From positions 1 through 54,326 of the forward strand of contig ONHN01000009.1 of assembly GCA_900317635.1 (NCBI GenBank): 54,326 nt of DNA, written 5' to 3'. Under the pieces are notes generated by a model, which made no database searches, was not told the origin of the DNA, and saw nothing but the letters and a program-made list of their open reading frames with translations. Position numbers and translations under genes: made by a program. How positions within the stretch are numbered: position 1 is the stretch's first letter; each line of letters starts with the position of its first letter. Source of the stretch: an uncultured Prevotellaceae bacterium (lineage in GTDB: Bacteria > Bacteroidota > Bacteroidia > Bacteroidales > Bacteroidaceae). Positions 45,497 through 54,326 of this stretch are shown here, piece after piece.

Positions 45497-46003
45497 ATGG
45501 CGTATGAAATAGAGCGCAAGTTCCTTGTAACTGACAACAGCTACAAGCAACTTGCTGCGTCAAGCAGTCACATCGTGCAAGGCTATATCCTCAGCGGTGG
45601 AGGCCGCAGTGTGCGCGTGCGACTGCGCGACGAGCAAGGCTTCCTCACCATCAAAGGCCCCTCGCGCGACGGCGGATTGTCGCGCTACGAGTTTGAAAAG
45701 GAAATCTCCGCCGATGAGGCCCGTGCCCTCTTCGAGCTGTGCGAGCCAGGACTGATCGACAAACGGCGCTGGCTCGTACCCGCAGGCGACGGCCACATCT
45801 ACGAAGTGGACGAATTCTTCGGAGAAAATGACGGTCTCGTCGTAGCCGAGGTGGAACTTGCTGCACCCGACGAACCTTTCGCCCGTGCGCCGTTCCTCGG
45901 CAAAGAGCTGACGGGCACCCGACGCTACTACAATGCCGCCCTACGCCGCCACCCCTTCAGCGCTTGGAGCGAAGCGGAGCGCACGGCGCAGGACGTGGAG
46001 TAA
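45497..46003 (+). CDS. CYTH domain protein (triphosphate tunnel metalloenzyme)
   Basis: A 168-residue protein beginning MAYEIERKFLV, the ExExK motif that binds metal and triphosphate. Further conserved strands: VQGYILS, SVRVRLR (basic tunnel residues), FLTIKGP, RYEFEKEI, and IYEVDEFFG and VAEVELA with acidic metal ligands. This resembles bacterial CYTH proteins such as NE1496 and ygiF-like inorganic triphosphatases, which hydrolyse tripolyphosphate; the cyclase activity of class IV adenylyl cyclases is less likely. The upstream in-frame ATG (45482) is less favoured than 45497 because the family starts directly at the ExExK strand. Confidence 0.88.
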   Translation: MAYEIERKFLVTDNSYKQLAASSSHIVQGYILSGGGRSVRVRLRDEQGFLTIKGPSRDGGLSRYEFEKEISADEARALFELCEPGLIDKRRWLVPAGDGHIYEVDEFFGENDGLVVAEVELAAPDEPFARAPFLGKELTGTRRYYNAALRRHPFSAWSEAERTAQDVE

Positions 46004-46037
46004 CTCCACCGCAAAACGAATAAACACTTTATCATCA

Positions 46038-47177
46038 ATGAAGACTTATCTTGTTACAGGCGCAGCCGGCTTCATCGGCTCCAACTTCATCAAGTATATG
46101 CTGCGCGAACACGCCAACGTGCGCATCGTCGTGCTCGACGCGCTGACCTACGCAGGCTACTACGGCACCATCGCCAACGACGTGGATAACGAACGCTGCT
46201 TCTTTGTGCGAGGCGACATACGCGACCGCGAACTCGTTAGCAGCCTCTTCGAGCAATATGCTTTCGACTACGTTGTCAACTTCGCTGCCGAGAGCCACGT
46301 CGATCGCTCCATCGAAGACCCGCAGCTCTTCCTGCAAGTCAACATTCTGGGCACGCAAAACCTCCTCGACTGCGCCCGCCATGCCTGGCAAACGGGTAAG
46401 GACGAACACGGCTACCCAACGTTCTGCGCTGGCGTGCGCTACCACCAGGTTTCTACCGACGAGGTGTATGGCTCGCTCGGACCAACGGGCTACTTCACCG
46501 AAGACACGCCCCTGCAACCCCACAGCCCTTACAGCGCGGCCAAGACCAGTGCCGACCTCGTGGTGTGTGCCTATCGCGACACCTACCACCTGCCCGTCAG
46601 CATCACGCGCTGCTCCAACAACTATGGTCCCTACCACTTCCCCGAGAAGCTTATACCGCTGATGATCAACAACGTGCTTGAGGGCAAGTCGCTCCCCGTG
46701 TATGGACAAGGCACCAACGTGCGCGACTGGCTCTACGTTGAAGACCATTGCAAGGCCATCGACCTCGTTGTCAGGAAAGCCAAAGACGGCAGCATCTATA
46801 ACGTGGGCGGCCACAACGAGCGGCAGAACATCGACATCGTGCGCACCATCATTCGCACCGTGCGCCGCTTGATGGAAGAGCGGCCCGAGTTCCGTGCCCT
46901 GCTCACTCGGCAGGAAAAGGGAACGGACGGACAAGTTGACATCTCGTGGATTGACGATTCGCTCATCACCTACGTCGCCGACCGCTTGGGCCACGACCAG
47001 CGCTACGGCATCGACCCCTCCAAGATAAAGGCCGAATTGGGCTGGGAACCCGAAACGAGTTTCGAAGTGGGCATAGAGAAAACCATCCTTTGGAACCTCG
47101 AACATCGCGACTGGGTGCAAGCCGTCAGCGGACCCGACTATCAGACCTACTACGAGCGCATGTACGCCGACCGCTAA
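46038..47177 (+). CDS. rfbB: dTDP-glucose 4,6-dehydratase
   Basis: A 379-residue short-chain dehydrogenase/reductase. NAD-binding TGAAGFIGSNF (residues 7-17), NFAAESHVDRSIEDP, STDEVYGSLG (catalytic Asp-Glu pair typical of RmlB), and YSAAKTSADLVV (catalytic YxxxK) followed by RCSNNYGPYHFPEKLIPLMI. It converts dTDP-glucose to dTDP-4-keto-6-deoxyglucose for rhamnose and other deoxysugars. rfbA, rfbC and rfbD are not in the window. Start at 46038 fits the family N-terminus MKTYLVTGAAGFIG; the frame upstream belongs to the CYTH region. A 35-base gap separates it from the CYTH gene. Confidence 0.94.
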   Translation: MKTYLVTGAAGFIGSNFIKYMLREHANVRIVVLDALTYAGYYGTIANDVDNERCFFVRGDIRDRELVSSLFEQYAFDYVVNFAAESHVDRSIEDPQLFLQVNILGTQNLLDCARHAWQTGKDEHGYPTFCAGVRYHQVSTDEVYGSLGPTGYFTEDTPLQPHSPYSAAKTSADLVVCAYRDTYHLPVSITRCSNNYGPYHFPEKLIPLMINNVLEGKSLPVYGQGTNVRDWLYVEDHCKAIDLVVRKAKDGSIYNVGGHNERQNIDIVRTIIRTVRRLMEERPEFRALLTRQEKGTDGQVDISWIDDSLITYVADRLGHDQRYGIDPSKIKAELGWEPETSFEVGIEKTILWNLEHRDWVQAVSGPDYQTYYERMYADR

Positions 47178-47646
47178 ACCTGTCGATTGTTCCGCCCACT
47201 GCATCCCCCCACTGCGCCGCTACGCTGCAACCTCCCCCCCGCGCGTAGCGGCGCACTCGTTGCTACCCGCCAACGCCCATTGGCGCAAGCTCTTAGCTTG
47301 CAGCCCTATGCGAATAATTATTGCTGTTGCTTACGGCAACTTTTAGCGGGCAGTAGTAATAGAAGTTAGAACTTTCTGAATTATTATGCAATTCAAGTTT
47401 CGGAAGTTGTAAGGCGGGTGGAATAAATGGTGCGCGAAGCGTACTGCACGTTGCAAGTCCTCTTTGCAACACAACTTCTTAGCAATTCATATCTTTAATG
47501 TGCGGTACGCTCTGCGCACCGACTTTATCCGTCCCTCACCTACCGCGCATGGTGTGGTGCGCTCTGCACACCATCGCAGCAGGAACTTCCGAGACTTAAA
47601 TTAAGCAACTTTTAGCGGACACCTCTAAAAAAGTTGCCCTTTTATT
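47178..47646. other. Noncoding region with repeat element copy D
   Basis: No gene. The direct repeats GCAACTTTTAGCGG at 47337-47350 and 47605-47618 bracket the MITE-like copy D. Confidence 0.6.
47389..47602 (-). repeat. MITE-like inverted-repeat element, copy D (long form, inverted)
   Basis: It starts CAATTCAAGTTTCGGAAGTT and ends GGAACTTCCGAGACTTAAATT, inverted relative to copies A-C. The inner part (reverse complement GCGCGGTAGGTGAGGG and GTGCGCAGAGCGTACCGC) matches copy B. Confidence 0.7.
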
Positions 47647-47677
47647 TTGGTGTTACGAAAGTTTTGTCATATCTTTG
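47647..47677 (+). promoter_or_regulatory. Distal promoter of the dockerin/CotH operon
   Basis: TTG (47647-47649), 20 bases, TATCTTTG (47670-47677); leader of about 210 bases to the ATG at 47893. Confidence 0.65.
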
Positions 47678-47855
47678 TAACATCAAAGCCAAGCGTAGTT
47701 CGCAACAAATAGTGGAGCAATCATAGATCTTTAAAGAACGAACCTCAATGCGAGAAGACTTCGCTGATAGAATTCTCGTGCAGCGTAGTTACCTATAGGG
47801 TGCCTGAGATTCGAAACGCTGGAACTTCATTAAATAAACGAATGAAGCGGAAATA

Positions 47856-47863
47856 TACTTTTG
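47856..47863 (+). promoter_or_regulatory. Proximal -7 element of the dockerin/CotH operon
   Basis: TACTTTTG 29 bases before the ATG at 47893; it lies within the longer frame from 47800 and argues against that upstream start. Confidence 0.55.
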
Positions 47864-47892
47864 CATCGCAATCTATAAATCTCCATCCTGAT

Positions 47893-48501
47893 ATGAGAAA
47901 GATTATACTCACGCTTATTATTATCGTTTCCAGCCTATCGGCTGTCAACGCTCAAGTTAACCGCTACGACCTTAATGGCGACGGAGCTGTGAACGGAAGC
48001 GACGTGACGATATTAACCAACTTCATTCTTGAAAACAAGACTGGGAAAGACATGGCGGAACTCACGAACCGCTACGACCTTAATGGCGACGGAGCTGTAA
48101 ATGGTAGTGACGTAACAGTATTAACCAACTACATTCTTGGAATGGAGCATGGTGAAGGCTTGGTAAGACTCACCAAACTTGACGATAACACCTACACAGA
48201 TGGCGCGCTATTATATGAGCTGGCGCCAACAGCCAATCAAAGTCTTCGAGTGAAGGGCGTGGTTACTAACGCTTTGTCGAGCATCACCATACCAAAGAAA
48301 TGCGTAATTGGCGAGGCAACTTATATTGTAGCCAGCATTAGCGAAGATGCCTTTATAGCGTGCGAACAACTGGACAGCGTAACCATACCATACATAGCGC
48401 TTATGGGTCGCTGGGCACTGCTTGCTCCGCTTCGCCCCTCTGTAAGTATCAGTATGGCAGTTAACAATACGTTTTCCCCAATCTATAGTAACCAATTATG
48501 A
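47893..48501 (+). CDS. Secreted dockerin-type protein with a truncated LRR_5 region
   Basis: A 202-residue protein with a signal peptide (residues 1-19). Two dockerin-like calcium loops, NRYDLNGDGAVNGSDVTILT and an almost identical copy 38 residues later (also nearly identical in DNA), occupy residues about 21-80. After a linker, SSITIPKKCVIGEATYIVASISEDAFIACEQLDSVTIP is a BspA-type leucine-rich repeat (LRR_5), but only one unit remains; the final 30 residues (MGRWALLAPLRPS...) do not fit the repeat, so the gene looks cut short or frameshifted. The stop overlaps the start of the CotH gene by four bases (ATGA). Confidence 0.75.
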   Translation: MRKIILTLIIIVSSLSAVNAQVNRYDLNGDGAVNGSDVTILTNFILENKTGKDMAELTNRYDLNGDGAVNGSDVTVLTNYILGMEHGEGLVRLTKLDDNTYTDGALLYELAPTANQSLRVKGVVTNALSSITIPKKCVIGEATYIVASISEDAFIACEQLDSVTIPYIALMGRWALLAPLRPSVSISMAVNNTFSPIYSNQL

Positions 48502-50129
48502 CTTATACAGAAATGCAGAAAAGTGTACCAACGAAGTGGCTGAAGAGCTGGTTGCTGTTAGTTTTATGCTCCGCCTCGTTCACGGTGCGAGCCAATCAGG
48601 CGGACGAGATCGTTATCTCGAACGTAGGCATAGCTACGTATTATGCTGACTATGGTTTTGTGCTTCCCGCTGGTCTTACGGCCGCCATCGTGCGCCAAGC
48701 GGGGGAAGATCAACTTGTGTTATTCCCGCTTTATGCTGAGCGAGATACCATTCCCGCTTGCACGGCTGTCATCATTACAGGCGCGGAGGGGACCTATCCC
48801 ATAGAGCCGTTGCGAGGTTTATTGGCAACGCCGCCGTTTGACAACCAGCTACGAGGGTCTGAAACAGAGACTAAAACGTGGGGTGGCAATGCCTATTATA
48901 AATTGGCGGGGACTGATGCCTCCACAGTCATGTTCTACCATGGTGCCGAAGACGGCGGCGCGTTCACCAGCGCCCCGAATAAGGCCTGGCTTCCTGTCAA
49001 GCTAAAAGACGGTGAACAGTCACTTCCCGTGCTGCACCTTTCCGTGGCCGATGCAATCACCAAAACGGACTACGTAGATGCCAACATATCAATGACGAAG
49101 GGGGATGAAATGCTTATAGCGTCAACAGACGTCCACATCAAAGGCCACGGCAACAGCACATGGGGAAGACTTAAGAAACCCTACAAAATCAAGTTCGACG
49201 AAAAAACAGCTATGCTAAACTTTCCCAAAGGAAAGCCATGGATATTGCTTGCCAATTGGTACGACCGCACGATGCTTCGAAATTGGTTAGCCTTCAAGAT
49301 GGGGGCTAACAGCAAGCTGGACTGGACGCCAGGTGCCGACTTTTTCGTCTTGGACTACAATGGACAAGGAAAAGGAGTATACGAACTCGCTGAAAGCGTC
49401 AATATCAACAAGAGCCGCGTCAACCTACCCAAAAACGGGGTAATCCTTGAGACCAACACGCAGGGACGCATTACGGAAGACGACTGGTGGTTTAAGACAC
49501 CGAGAAATCTCATTCTATGCGTAAAGGATTCTGATTATGATATGGACGAGGAGCACCTCTCTGCCATTGAAGAGCAAGTTGTCGCAGCAGAGAGCGTGCT
49601 TTACAGCAAGGACTACTTGGATGCCGAAACAGGCTGGGCACAATACTTCGATATGGAAAGCTTTGCTGAGTGGTACGCCATTCAGGAAATAAGCAAGAAC
49701 AAAGATTCGCGCATGGGCTTCTCTTGCTTTATGACGGTTGTTCCAGGCGAAAAGATCAAGATGGGTCCCCTTTGGGACTTCGACCTTGCCTTTGGCAACA
49801 CTCCCACCGAGACCCACGCGGCAAATGACCCTAAAGGACTATATATAGCATCCGCCCTATGGATAAAGCGTATGATGACCGACCCGCAATTCTTGGCAAT
49901 GTGTCGGGAGCGCGTGGGACAGATGAACGAGCGGATGCCCGCCCTGCTCGACGGCCTCAACGCCCAGGCAGTTCGCCTTTGTGATGCGTGGATGACAGAT
50001 GCCAGAGTTTGGAACATGGAAGAGAATGCCGACAATGACGAAGCCCTACGCAATGCCTATGCCGCGCACATCCAAAAGATGAAACAATGGGTAATCAATA
50101 GGCTGGACTGGCTGATGAAGAATCTCTGA
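48498..50129 (+). CDS. CotH kinase family secreted protein
   Basis: A 543-residue protein, signal peptide to about residue 32. Residues about 40-170 form the YxxDYGFVLPAGLTAAIV...YHGAEDGGAFTSAPNKAWLPV module also found twice in the 1902-aa surface protein. The rest is a CotH domain: VHIKGHGNSTWGRLKKPYKIKFD, WILLANWYDRTMLRN, GVYELAESVNINKSRV and MGPLWDFDLAFGN, with the metal-binding Asp pair in WDFDLAFGN. CotH proteins are atypical kinases that phosphorylate secreted proteins; in Bacteroidetes they are often surface-associated. Translationally coupled to the dockerin gene. Confidence 0.88.
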   Translation: MTYTEMQKSVPTKWLKSWLLLVLCSASFTVRANQADEIVISNVGIATYYADYGFVLPAGLTAAIVRQAGEDQLVLFPLYAERDTIPACTAVIITGAEGTYPIEPLRGLLATPPFDNQLRGSETETKTWGGNAYYKLAGTDASTVMFYHGAEDGGAFTSAPNKAWLPVKLKDGEQSLPVLHLSVADAITKTDYVDANISMTKGDEMLIASTDVHIKGHGNSTWGRLKKPYKIKFDEKTAMLNFPKGKPWILLANWYDRTMLRNWLAFKMGANSKLDWTPGADFFVLDYNGQGKGVYELAESVNINKSRVNLPKNGVILETNTQGRITEDDWWFKTPRNLILCVKDSDYDMDEEHLSAIEEQVVAAESVLYSKDYLDAETGWAQYFDMESFAEWYAIQEISKNKDSRMGFSCFMTVVPGEKIKMGPLWDFDLAFGNTPTETHAANDPKGLYIASALWIKRMMTDPQFLAMCRERVGQMNERMPALLDGLNAQAVRLCDAWMTDARVWNMEENADNDEALRNAYAAHIQKMKQWVINRLDWLMKNL

Positions 50130-50230
50130 GAAACCACGCATCATATAGCATGCCGCCTCCACCAAAAGGCAGGAAAGATATAGAGGGAGGCTATAGGGGC
50201 GTTCTATGAATTATGGTCATAGGATGCTCC

Positions 50231-50248
50231 TATACAATATTATATATT
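50231..50248. repeat. Recurrent AT-rich motif
   Basis: TATACAATATTATATATT upstream of the rpsL promoter; followed by a CGCGCGCG run. See 25374-25391. Confidence 0.7.
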
Positions 50249-50322
50249 ACGCGCGCGCGTGAATGTTTGAAAAGAGTTGAAAAATAAACGCGCGAACGCT
50301 TTTCTGTTCCAACCGAAATTTG

Positions 50323-50330
50323 TACTTTTG
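50323..50330 (+). promoter_or_regulatory. -7 element of the str operon
   Basis: TACTTTTG, 83 bases before the rpsL ATG; the -33 region shows no clear TTG. Confidence 0.55.
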
Positions 50331-50412
50331 CACCCGATACGGTGTATTGTGCACCTACGTTACGCTTGAAAATAAAACAAAACAATATAATAACAAATTA
50401 AAAAACAACGAA

Positions 50413-50793
50413 ATGCCTACTATTGAACAATTAGTACGGAAAGGCCGCAAGGTCACGAAAGACAAGAGCAAATCTCCCGCTCTTGACTCGTGCCCTCAGC
50501 GCCGTGGCGTCTGCGTGCGTGTTTATACCACCACGCCTAAGAAGCCTAATTCAGCCATGCGTAAGGTGGCACGTGTCCGCCTGACAAACTCCAAGGAGGT
50601 GAACTCCTACATCCCGGGCGAAGGTCACAATCTGCAAGAGCACAGCATCGTGCTGGTGCGCGGCGGTCGTGTGAAAGACCTTCCTGGTGTGCGCTACCAC
50701 ATCGTGCGCGGTACACTTGATACCGCCGGTGTTGCTAACCGCACGCAGCGTCGCTCGAAATACGGAGCTAAGCGTCCTAAACAGAAAAAGTAA
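50413..50793 (+). CDS. rpsL: 30S ribosomal protein S12
   Basis: A 126-residue S12 of usual length. [12 protein letters not shown], the decoding-site loop [16 protein letters not shown] (containing the streptomycin-resistance lysine of KPNSA) and [30 protein letters not shown] are all canonical. Residues at the classical resistance positions look wild type. It heads the str operon after an AT-rich leader. Confidence 0.98.
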   Translation: MPTIEQLVRKGRKVTKDKSKSPALDSCPQRRGVCVRVYTTTPKKPNSAMRKVARVRLTNSKEVNSYIPGEGHNLQEHSIVLVRGGRVKDLPGVRYHIVRGTLDTAGVANRTQRRSKYGAKRPKQKK

Positions 50794-50886
50794 AACCGGT
50801 TGGCTAACTACAGGTTGAGTAAATCTCCCAACGGGGAATTGAAGACATCCTAACAACAGCCTACCAAAAACAACCGAAACACTGAA

Positions 50887-51363
50887 ATGAGAAAAGCTAA
50901 ACCAAAGAAGCGGCTGATCCTTCCGGATCCCGTTTATGGCGACCAAAAGGTCTCCAAGTTCGTAAATCACCTCATGTACGACGGCAAGAAGAACCTTGCC
51001 TACGAAATCTTCTATAAGAGCCTCGAAATCGTTGGCGAGAAGATGAAAGACAACGAAAAGTCGCCCCTGGAAATCTGGAAGGCAGCACTCGACAAGATTA
51101 CGCCTCAAGTCGAAGTGAAGAGCCGTCGTATCGGCGGTGCTACGTTCCAAGTGCCTACCGAAATCCGCCCCGACCGTAAAGAGTCCGTTTCGATGAAAAA
51201 CATGATTGGTTATGCCCGTAAGCGTGGCGGCAAGACCATGGCCGACAAGCTCGCAGCCGAAATCATGGATGCCTTCAACGAACAAGGCGGCGCCTTCAAA
51301 CGTAAAGAAGACATGCACCGTATGGCTGAGGCTAACCGTGCATTCGCTCACTTCCGCTTCTAA
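50887..51363 (+). CDS. rpsG: 30S ribosomal protein S7
   Basis: A 158-residue S7 of normal length, [19 protein letters not shown]..., with [17 protein letters not shown] and [43 protein letters not shown] at the C-terminus. S7 nucleates assembly of the small-subunit head and in E. coli represses its own operon. It lies 93 bases after rpsL and 144 bases before fusA; the latter gap holds a long inverted repeat. Confidence 0.98.
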   Translation: MRKAKPKKRLILPDPVYGDQKVSKFVNHLMYDGKKNLAYEIFYKSLEIVGEKMKDNEKSPLEIWKAALDKITPQVEVKSRRIGGATFQVPTEIRPDRKESVSMKNMIGYARKRGGKTMADKLAAEIMDAFNEQGGAFKRKEDMHRMAEANRAFAHFRF

Positions 51364-51390
51364 ACTTTATTCATTACACACGTTACCTCG

Positions 51391-51470
51391 CATTACACGA
51401 ATTATGCTTTTCACGAACACACACAGTCTGGCAACAGCCAACCTTCGTGAAAACTGTAATTCGTGTAATA
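51391..51470. repeat. Long inverted repeat between rpsG and fusA
   Basis: CATTACACGAATTATGCTTT (from 51391) with TCACGAA pairs with TTCGTGAAAACTGTAATTCG...TGTAAT (51444-51470) at nearly all of 26 positions around a 26-base loop. The arm words (TTCGTG, ATTCGTG) belong to the dispersed ATTCGTG group. Confidence 0.8.
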
Positions 51471-51507
51471 CGTGTAATTTGTGAAACTCAACAACCAACA
51501 AAACAAT

Positions 51508-53628
51508 ATGGCAAAACACGATTTGCACCTTACTCGTAATATCGGCATTATGGCCCACATCGATGCTGGTAAGACGACCACCTCTGAGCGTATCCTCTTC
51601 TACACTGGTAAGACCCACAAAATTGGCGAAGTGCACGAGGGTGCCGCAACGATGGACTGGATGGAACAGGAGCAGGAACGCGGTATTACCATCACTTCCG
51701 CTGCCACAACGTGCTTCTGGAAGTGGAACGACAAAACCTATAAGTTCAACTTGATTGACACTCCGGGGCACGTTGACTTCACCGCCGAAGTTGAGCGCTC
51801 GCTGCGCGTTCTGGACGGAGCCGTGGCTACCTACTGCGCTGTAGGCGGCGTGCAGCCCCAGAGCGAAACCGTTTGGCGTCAGGCTGATAAGTACAACGTA
51901 CCCCGTATCGCCTACGTTAACAAGATGGACCGTAGCGGTGCCGACTTCTTTGAAGTAGTGCGCCAAATGAAGGATATCCTCGGCGCTAACCCCTGCGTCG
52001 TTGCCATTCCTATCGGTGCCGAAGAGAAGTTCAAAGGCATTGTTGACCTCATCCAGATGAAGGCCATCTATTGGCACGACGAAACGATGGGTGCCGACTA
52101 CAGCGTGGAAGATATTCCCGCCGAGCTGCAAGCCGAAGCTGAAGAGTGGCGCGGCAAGATGCTCGAAACGGCTGCCGAAATGGACGAGACGCTGATGGAG
52201 AAATACTTCGAAGACCCCGACAGCCTCACCAACGAAGAAATCATTGCAGCTATCCGTAAGGGTACGCTGACGATGGACATCGTGCCCATGACCTGCGGTT
52301 CTTCGTTCAAGAATAAGGGTGTGCAGTATCTGCTCGACTACGTTTGCATGTTCCTGCCCTCACCCCTCGATACGCCCGCCGTTATCGGTACGAACCCCAA
52401 CACGGGCGAAGAGGAGAGCCGCAAGCCCAGCGTGGACGAAAAGACAAGTGCCCTCGCCTTTAAGATTGCTACCGACCCCTACGTTGGTCGCCTCACGTTC
52501 TTCCGCGTTTACAGCGGTAAGATTGAGTCGGGTTCCTATATCTACAACACCCGTAGCGGCAAGAAGGAGCGCGTAAGCCGCCTCTTCCAGATGCACTCCA
52601 ACCACCAAAACCCTGAAGAAGTTATCGAAGCCGGCGACATCGGCGCAGGCGTAGGCTTTAAGGATATCCGCACGGGCGATACCCTTTGCGACGAGAACGC
52701 ACCCATCGTGCTCGAGTCTATGGACTTCCCCGACACCGTTATCTCTATCGCCGTAGAGCCCAAGACGCAGAAGGATATGGATAAGCTCTCCGTTGGCCTT
52801 GCCAAGCTGGCCGAAGAAGACCCCACCTTCACCGTGCGCACCGACGAGCAAAGCGGACAGACCGTCATCAGCGGTATGGGCGAGTTGCACCTCGACATCA
52901 TCATCGACCGCCTCAAACGCGAATTCAAAGTAGAATGTAACCAGGGTAAGCCCCAGGTTAACTACAAAGAGGCCATCACGAAGACCGTTAACCTCCGCGA
53001 GGTTTACAAGAAGCAGACGGGTGGTCGCGGTAAGTTTGCCGACATCATCGTCAACGTGGGTCCGCGCGACGAAGACTACAAAGAGTCGGCCTTGCAGTTC
53101 ATCAACAGCGTTAGCGGTGGTAACATTCCGAAGGAATACATCCCGAGCGTGCAGAAGGGCTTTGAGAACGCCATGAAGAGCGGTGTGCTCGGCGGCTTCC
53201 CCCTCGACAGCTTGAAGGTAGAACTCGTTGACGGTTCGTTCCACCCCGTTGACTCTGACCAGCTCTCGTTCGAAGTAGCAGCCCTGAACGCCTACAAGAA
53301 CGCTTGCGCTAAGGCAGGTCCCGTCTTGATGGAGCCTATTATGGCCCTTGAAGTTGTGACACCCGAAGAAAACATGGGTGACGTCATTGGCGACCTCAAC
53401 AAGCGCCGTGGTCAGGTAGAAGGTATGGAAAGCGGACGCTCTGGCGCGCGCATCGTTAAAGCTAAGGTGCCCCTGGCCGAAATGTTCGGCTACGTTACCG
53501 CCCTGCGTACCATCACCTCCGGACGTGCTACGAGCTCTATGCAGTACGACCACCACGCCCCTGTTTCTACCAGCATCGCACGTGCCGTGCTCGAAGAAGC
53601 TGGCGGACGCGTTGACCTCGTGAAGTAA
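51508..53628 (+). CDS. fusA: Elongation factor G
   Basis: A 706-residue translational GTPase. G1 [10 protein letters not shown]-like block ([18 protein letters not shown]), G2 RGITI, G3 DTPGHVDF and G4 NKMD are intact, with domains II-V following ([23 protein letters not shown]-like IV loop, [20 protein letters not shown] at the end). It drives translocation on the ribosome. The start at 51508 ([19 protein letters not shown]) is taken because the GTG upstream lies in the intergenic repeat. Third gene of the str operon. Confidence 0.98.
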   Translation: MAKHDLHLTRNIGIMAHIDAGKTTTSERILFYTGKTHKIGEVHEGAATMDWMEQEQERGITITSAATTCFWKWNDKTYKFNLIDTPGHVDFTAEVERSLRVLDGAVATYCAVGGVQPQSETVWRQADKYNVPRIAYVNKMDRSGADFFEVVRQMKDILGANPCVVAIPIGAEEKFKGIVDLIQMKAIYWHDETMGADYSVEDIPAELQAEAEEWRGKMLETAAEMDETLMEKYFEDPDSLTNEEIIAAIRKGTLTMDIVPMTCGSSFKNKGVQYLLDYVCMFLPSPLDTPAVIGTNPNTGEEESRKPSVDEKTSALAFKIATDPYVGRLTFFRVYSGKIESGSYIYNTRSGKKERVSRLFQMHSNHQNPEEVIEAGDIGAGVGFKDIRTGDTLCDENAPIVLESMDFPDTVISIAVEPKTQKDMDKLSVGLAKLAEEDPTFTVRTDEQSGQTVISGMGELHLDIIIDRLKREFKVECNQGKPQVNYKEAITKTVNLREVYKKQTGGRGKFADIIVNVGPRDEDYKESALQFINSVSGGNIPKEYIPSVQKGFENAMKSGVLGGFPLDSLKVELVDGSFHPVDSDQLSFEVAALNAYKNACAKAGPVLMEPIMALEVVTPEENMGDVIGDLNKRRGQVEGMESGRSGARIVKAKVPLAEMFGYVTALRTITSGRATSSMQYDHHAPVSTSIARAVLEEAGGRVDLVK

Positions 53629-53641
53629 TTTCAAACCTCAA

Positions 53642-53683
53642 AGCTCGGACGGTGTAGTGAATGACTCTTATGCCGCCCGAGCT
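53642..53683 (+). other. Hairpin between fusA and rpsJ
   Basis: AGCTCGGACGG pairs with CCGCCCGAGCT with one mismatch around a 20-base loop; no T-run follows, so it is more likely an mRNA structure or processing site than a terminator. Confidence 0.5.
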
Positions 53684-53713
53684 CTTCATTCATCTTAATA
53701 AAACAAAACCATT

Positions 53714-54046
53714 ATGAGTCAAGAAAAGAAAAAGGAAGACAAGAAGAAGCGTATTCGTATCAAACTGAAGAGTTACGACCACACGCTCGTAGAGAAATCG
53801 GCTGAACAAATCGTGAAAAGCGTGAAGGCTTCGGGCGCTATCGTTAGCGGTCCCATTCCCCTTCCCACGCGTAAGCGCATTATCACCGTCAACCGCTCTA
53901 CCTTCGTCAACAAGAAGAGCCGCGAGCAGTTCCAGGTGAGCACCTACAAGCGCCTCATCGACATCTATGACTCTACGCCCAAAACCGTAGATTCCCTGAT
54001 GAAGTTGGCTCTGCCCACTGGCGTTGACGTAGAAATCAAAGTCTAA
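53714..54046 (+). CDS. rpsJ: 30S ribosomal protein S10
   Basis: A 110-residue S10 with a Lys/Glu-rich N-terminal extension of about ten residues ([12 protein letters not shown]) before the usual [38 protein letters not shown] and the C-terminal [11 protein letters not shown] are canonical. S10 also joins the NusB/NusA antitermination complex. In most Bacteroidetes it leads into rplC; here a terminator follows within about 55 bases. Confidence 0.97.
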   Translation: MSQEKKKEDKKKRIRIKLKSYDHTLVEKSAEQIVKSVKASGAIVSGPIPLPTRKRIITVNRSTFVNKKSREQFQVSTYKRLIDIYDSTPKTVDSLMKLALPTGVDVEIKV

Positions 54047-54098
54047 TCCGTTTCTACAGGCGAAGCAAGTTCATCACTTGCTTTCCGCCCCTTTTCAT

Positions 54099-54141
54099 AA
54101 GTCCCCTATGGCTCCGTTGAGAGGCCATAGGGGACTTTTTG
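54099..54141 (+). terminator. Terminator after rpsJ
   Basis: AGTCCCCTATGGC (54100-54112 region) pairs perfectly with GCCATAGGGGACT around a ten-base loop and runs into TTTTT. After it, no start of rplC or any supported gene appears before the window ends. Confidence 0.85.
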
Positions 54142-54326
54142 CACACTCTTGAGTGCCTCCCCACGACGCTTTTCGCTTACGCTTCGAGCGACGGGGGTTC
54201 TTTGCAGAGCAAAGCGCGTAGCGATCGAAGCATAATGTGCCAGCTACGGCGACAGAAAGCCCCTCACTAATAAAAATCCTCAAAACAGTAATAGACACTA
54301 ACTCTTTCGTTGCTTGTATCAACTTT

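Noticed and set aside
47678-47892. A tRNA or small RNA in the leader (GATTCGAAAC string near 47808)
   Set aside because: No cloverleaf, acceptor stem or anticodon arm can be drawn; it is more likely an mRNA leader with two promoters.
54095-54322. 75-codon minus-strand frame at the window end
   Set aside because: It runs through the rpsJ terminator; no supporting motif.

Overview
The window looks like a chromosomal segment of a Bacteroidales bacterium, most likely a Prevotellaceae member. Supporting signs are promoters of the Bacteroidetes type (TAnnTTTG at -7, TTTG or TTG 19-20 bases upstream), weak Shine-Dalgarno sequences, a type IX secretion type B sorting domain, a Bacteroidetes-type dipeptidyl peptidase IV, dockerin/LRR and CotH surface proteins, and a POT peptide transporter. 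The genus is inferred from protein style only. No rRNA or tRNA gene was seen.

Layout. 1-2240 (minus): a TauE/SafE transporter, its DUF1634 partner and an RDD membrane protein. 2267-6149: an RlmL/TrmN-like RNA methyltransferase and a secreted S9 peptidase. 6466-15816: a type III-A CRISPR-Cas module (cas6, HD-less cas10/csm1, csm2, csm3, csm4, csm5 with a C-terminal TPR extension, a Csx1-type CARF-HEPN RNase, a Card1/Can2-type CARF nuclease and an unnamed 121-aa protein). 15817-19762: a decayed fic gene, a DUF4143 ATPase with a repeated promoter-upstream element, and a RecD-like helicase. 19847-21183: leader promoter and a CRISPR array of 19 repeats. 21541-23049: hairpin repeats, then cas1 and cas2 that resemble type II-C proteins although no cas9 is present. 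23072-25465 (minus): NhaD antiporter and RlpA. 25995-31727: T9SS-sorted protein, uvrA, a GxxExxY gene and a POT transporter. 32279-34798: polysaccharide tyrosine autokinase. 35675-41383: a 1902-aa secreted repeat protein. 42207-47177: fadD-like ligase, prfB, a small membrane protein, a CYTH protein and rfbB. 47893-50129: dockerin/LRR remnant and CotH protein. 50413-54046: rpsL, rpsG, fusA, rpsJ, closed by a terminator.

The CRISPR locus is the central interest. The Cas10 subunit lacks the HD DNase domain but keeps GGDD, so immunity probably runs through cyclic oligoadenylate made on target RNA binding. Two CARF effectors (one RNase, one PD-(D/E)XK nuclease) are encoded in a translationally coupled string that ends with a small conserved-looking protein, which I propose as a ring nuclease or other signalling regulator. 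The adaptation genes come from a different CRISPR type. A dispersed inverted-repeat element (MITE-like) lies immediately before cas6, between csm5 and csx1, and between the array and cas1, with a fourth copy at 47.4 kb, so the locus looks assembled from modules. Several other dispersed palindromes, an AT-rich 16-bp motif and long inverted repeats are described in the findings.
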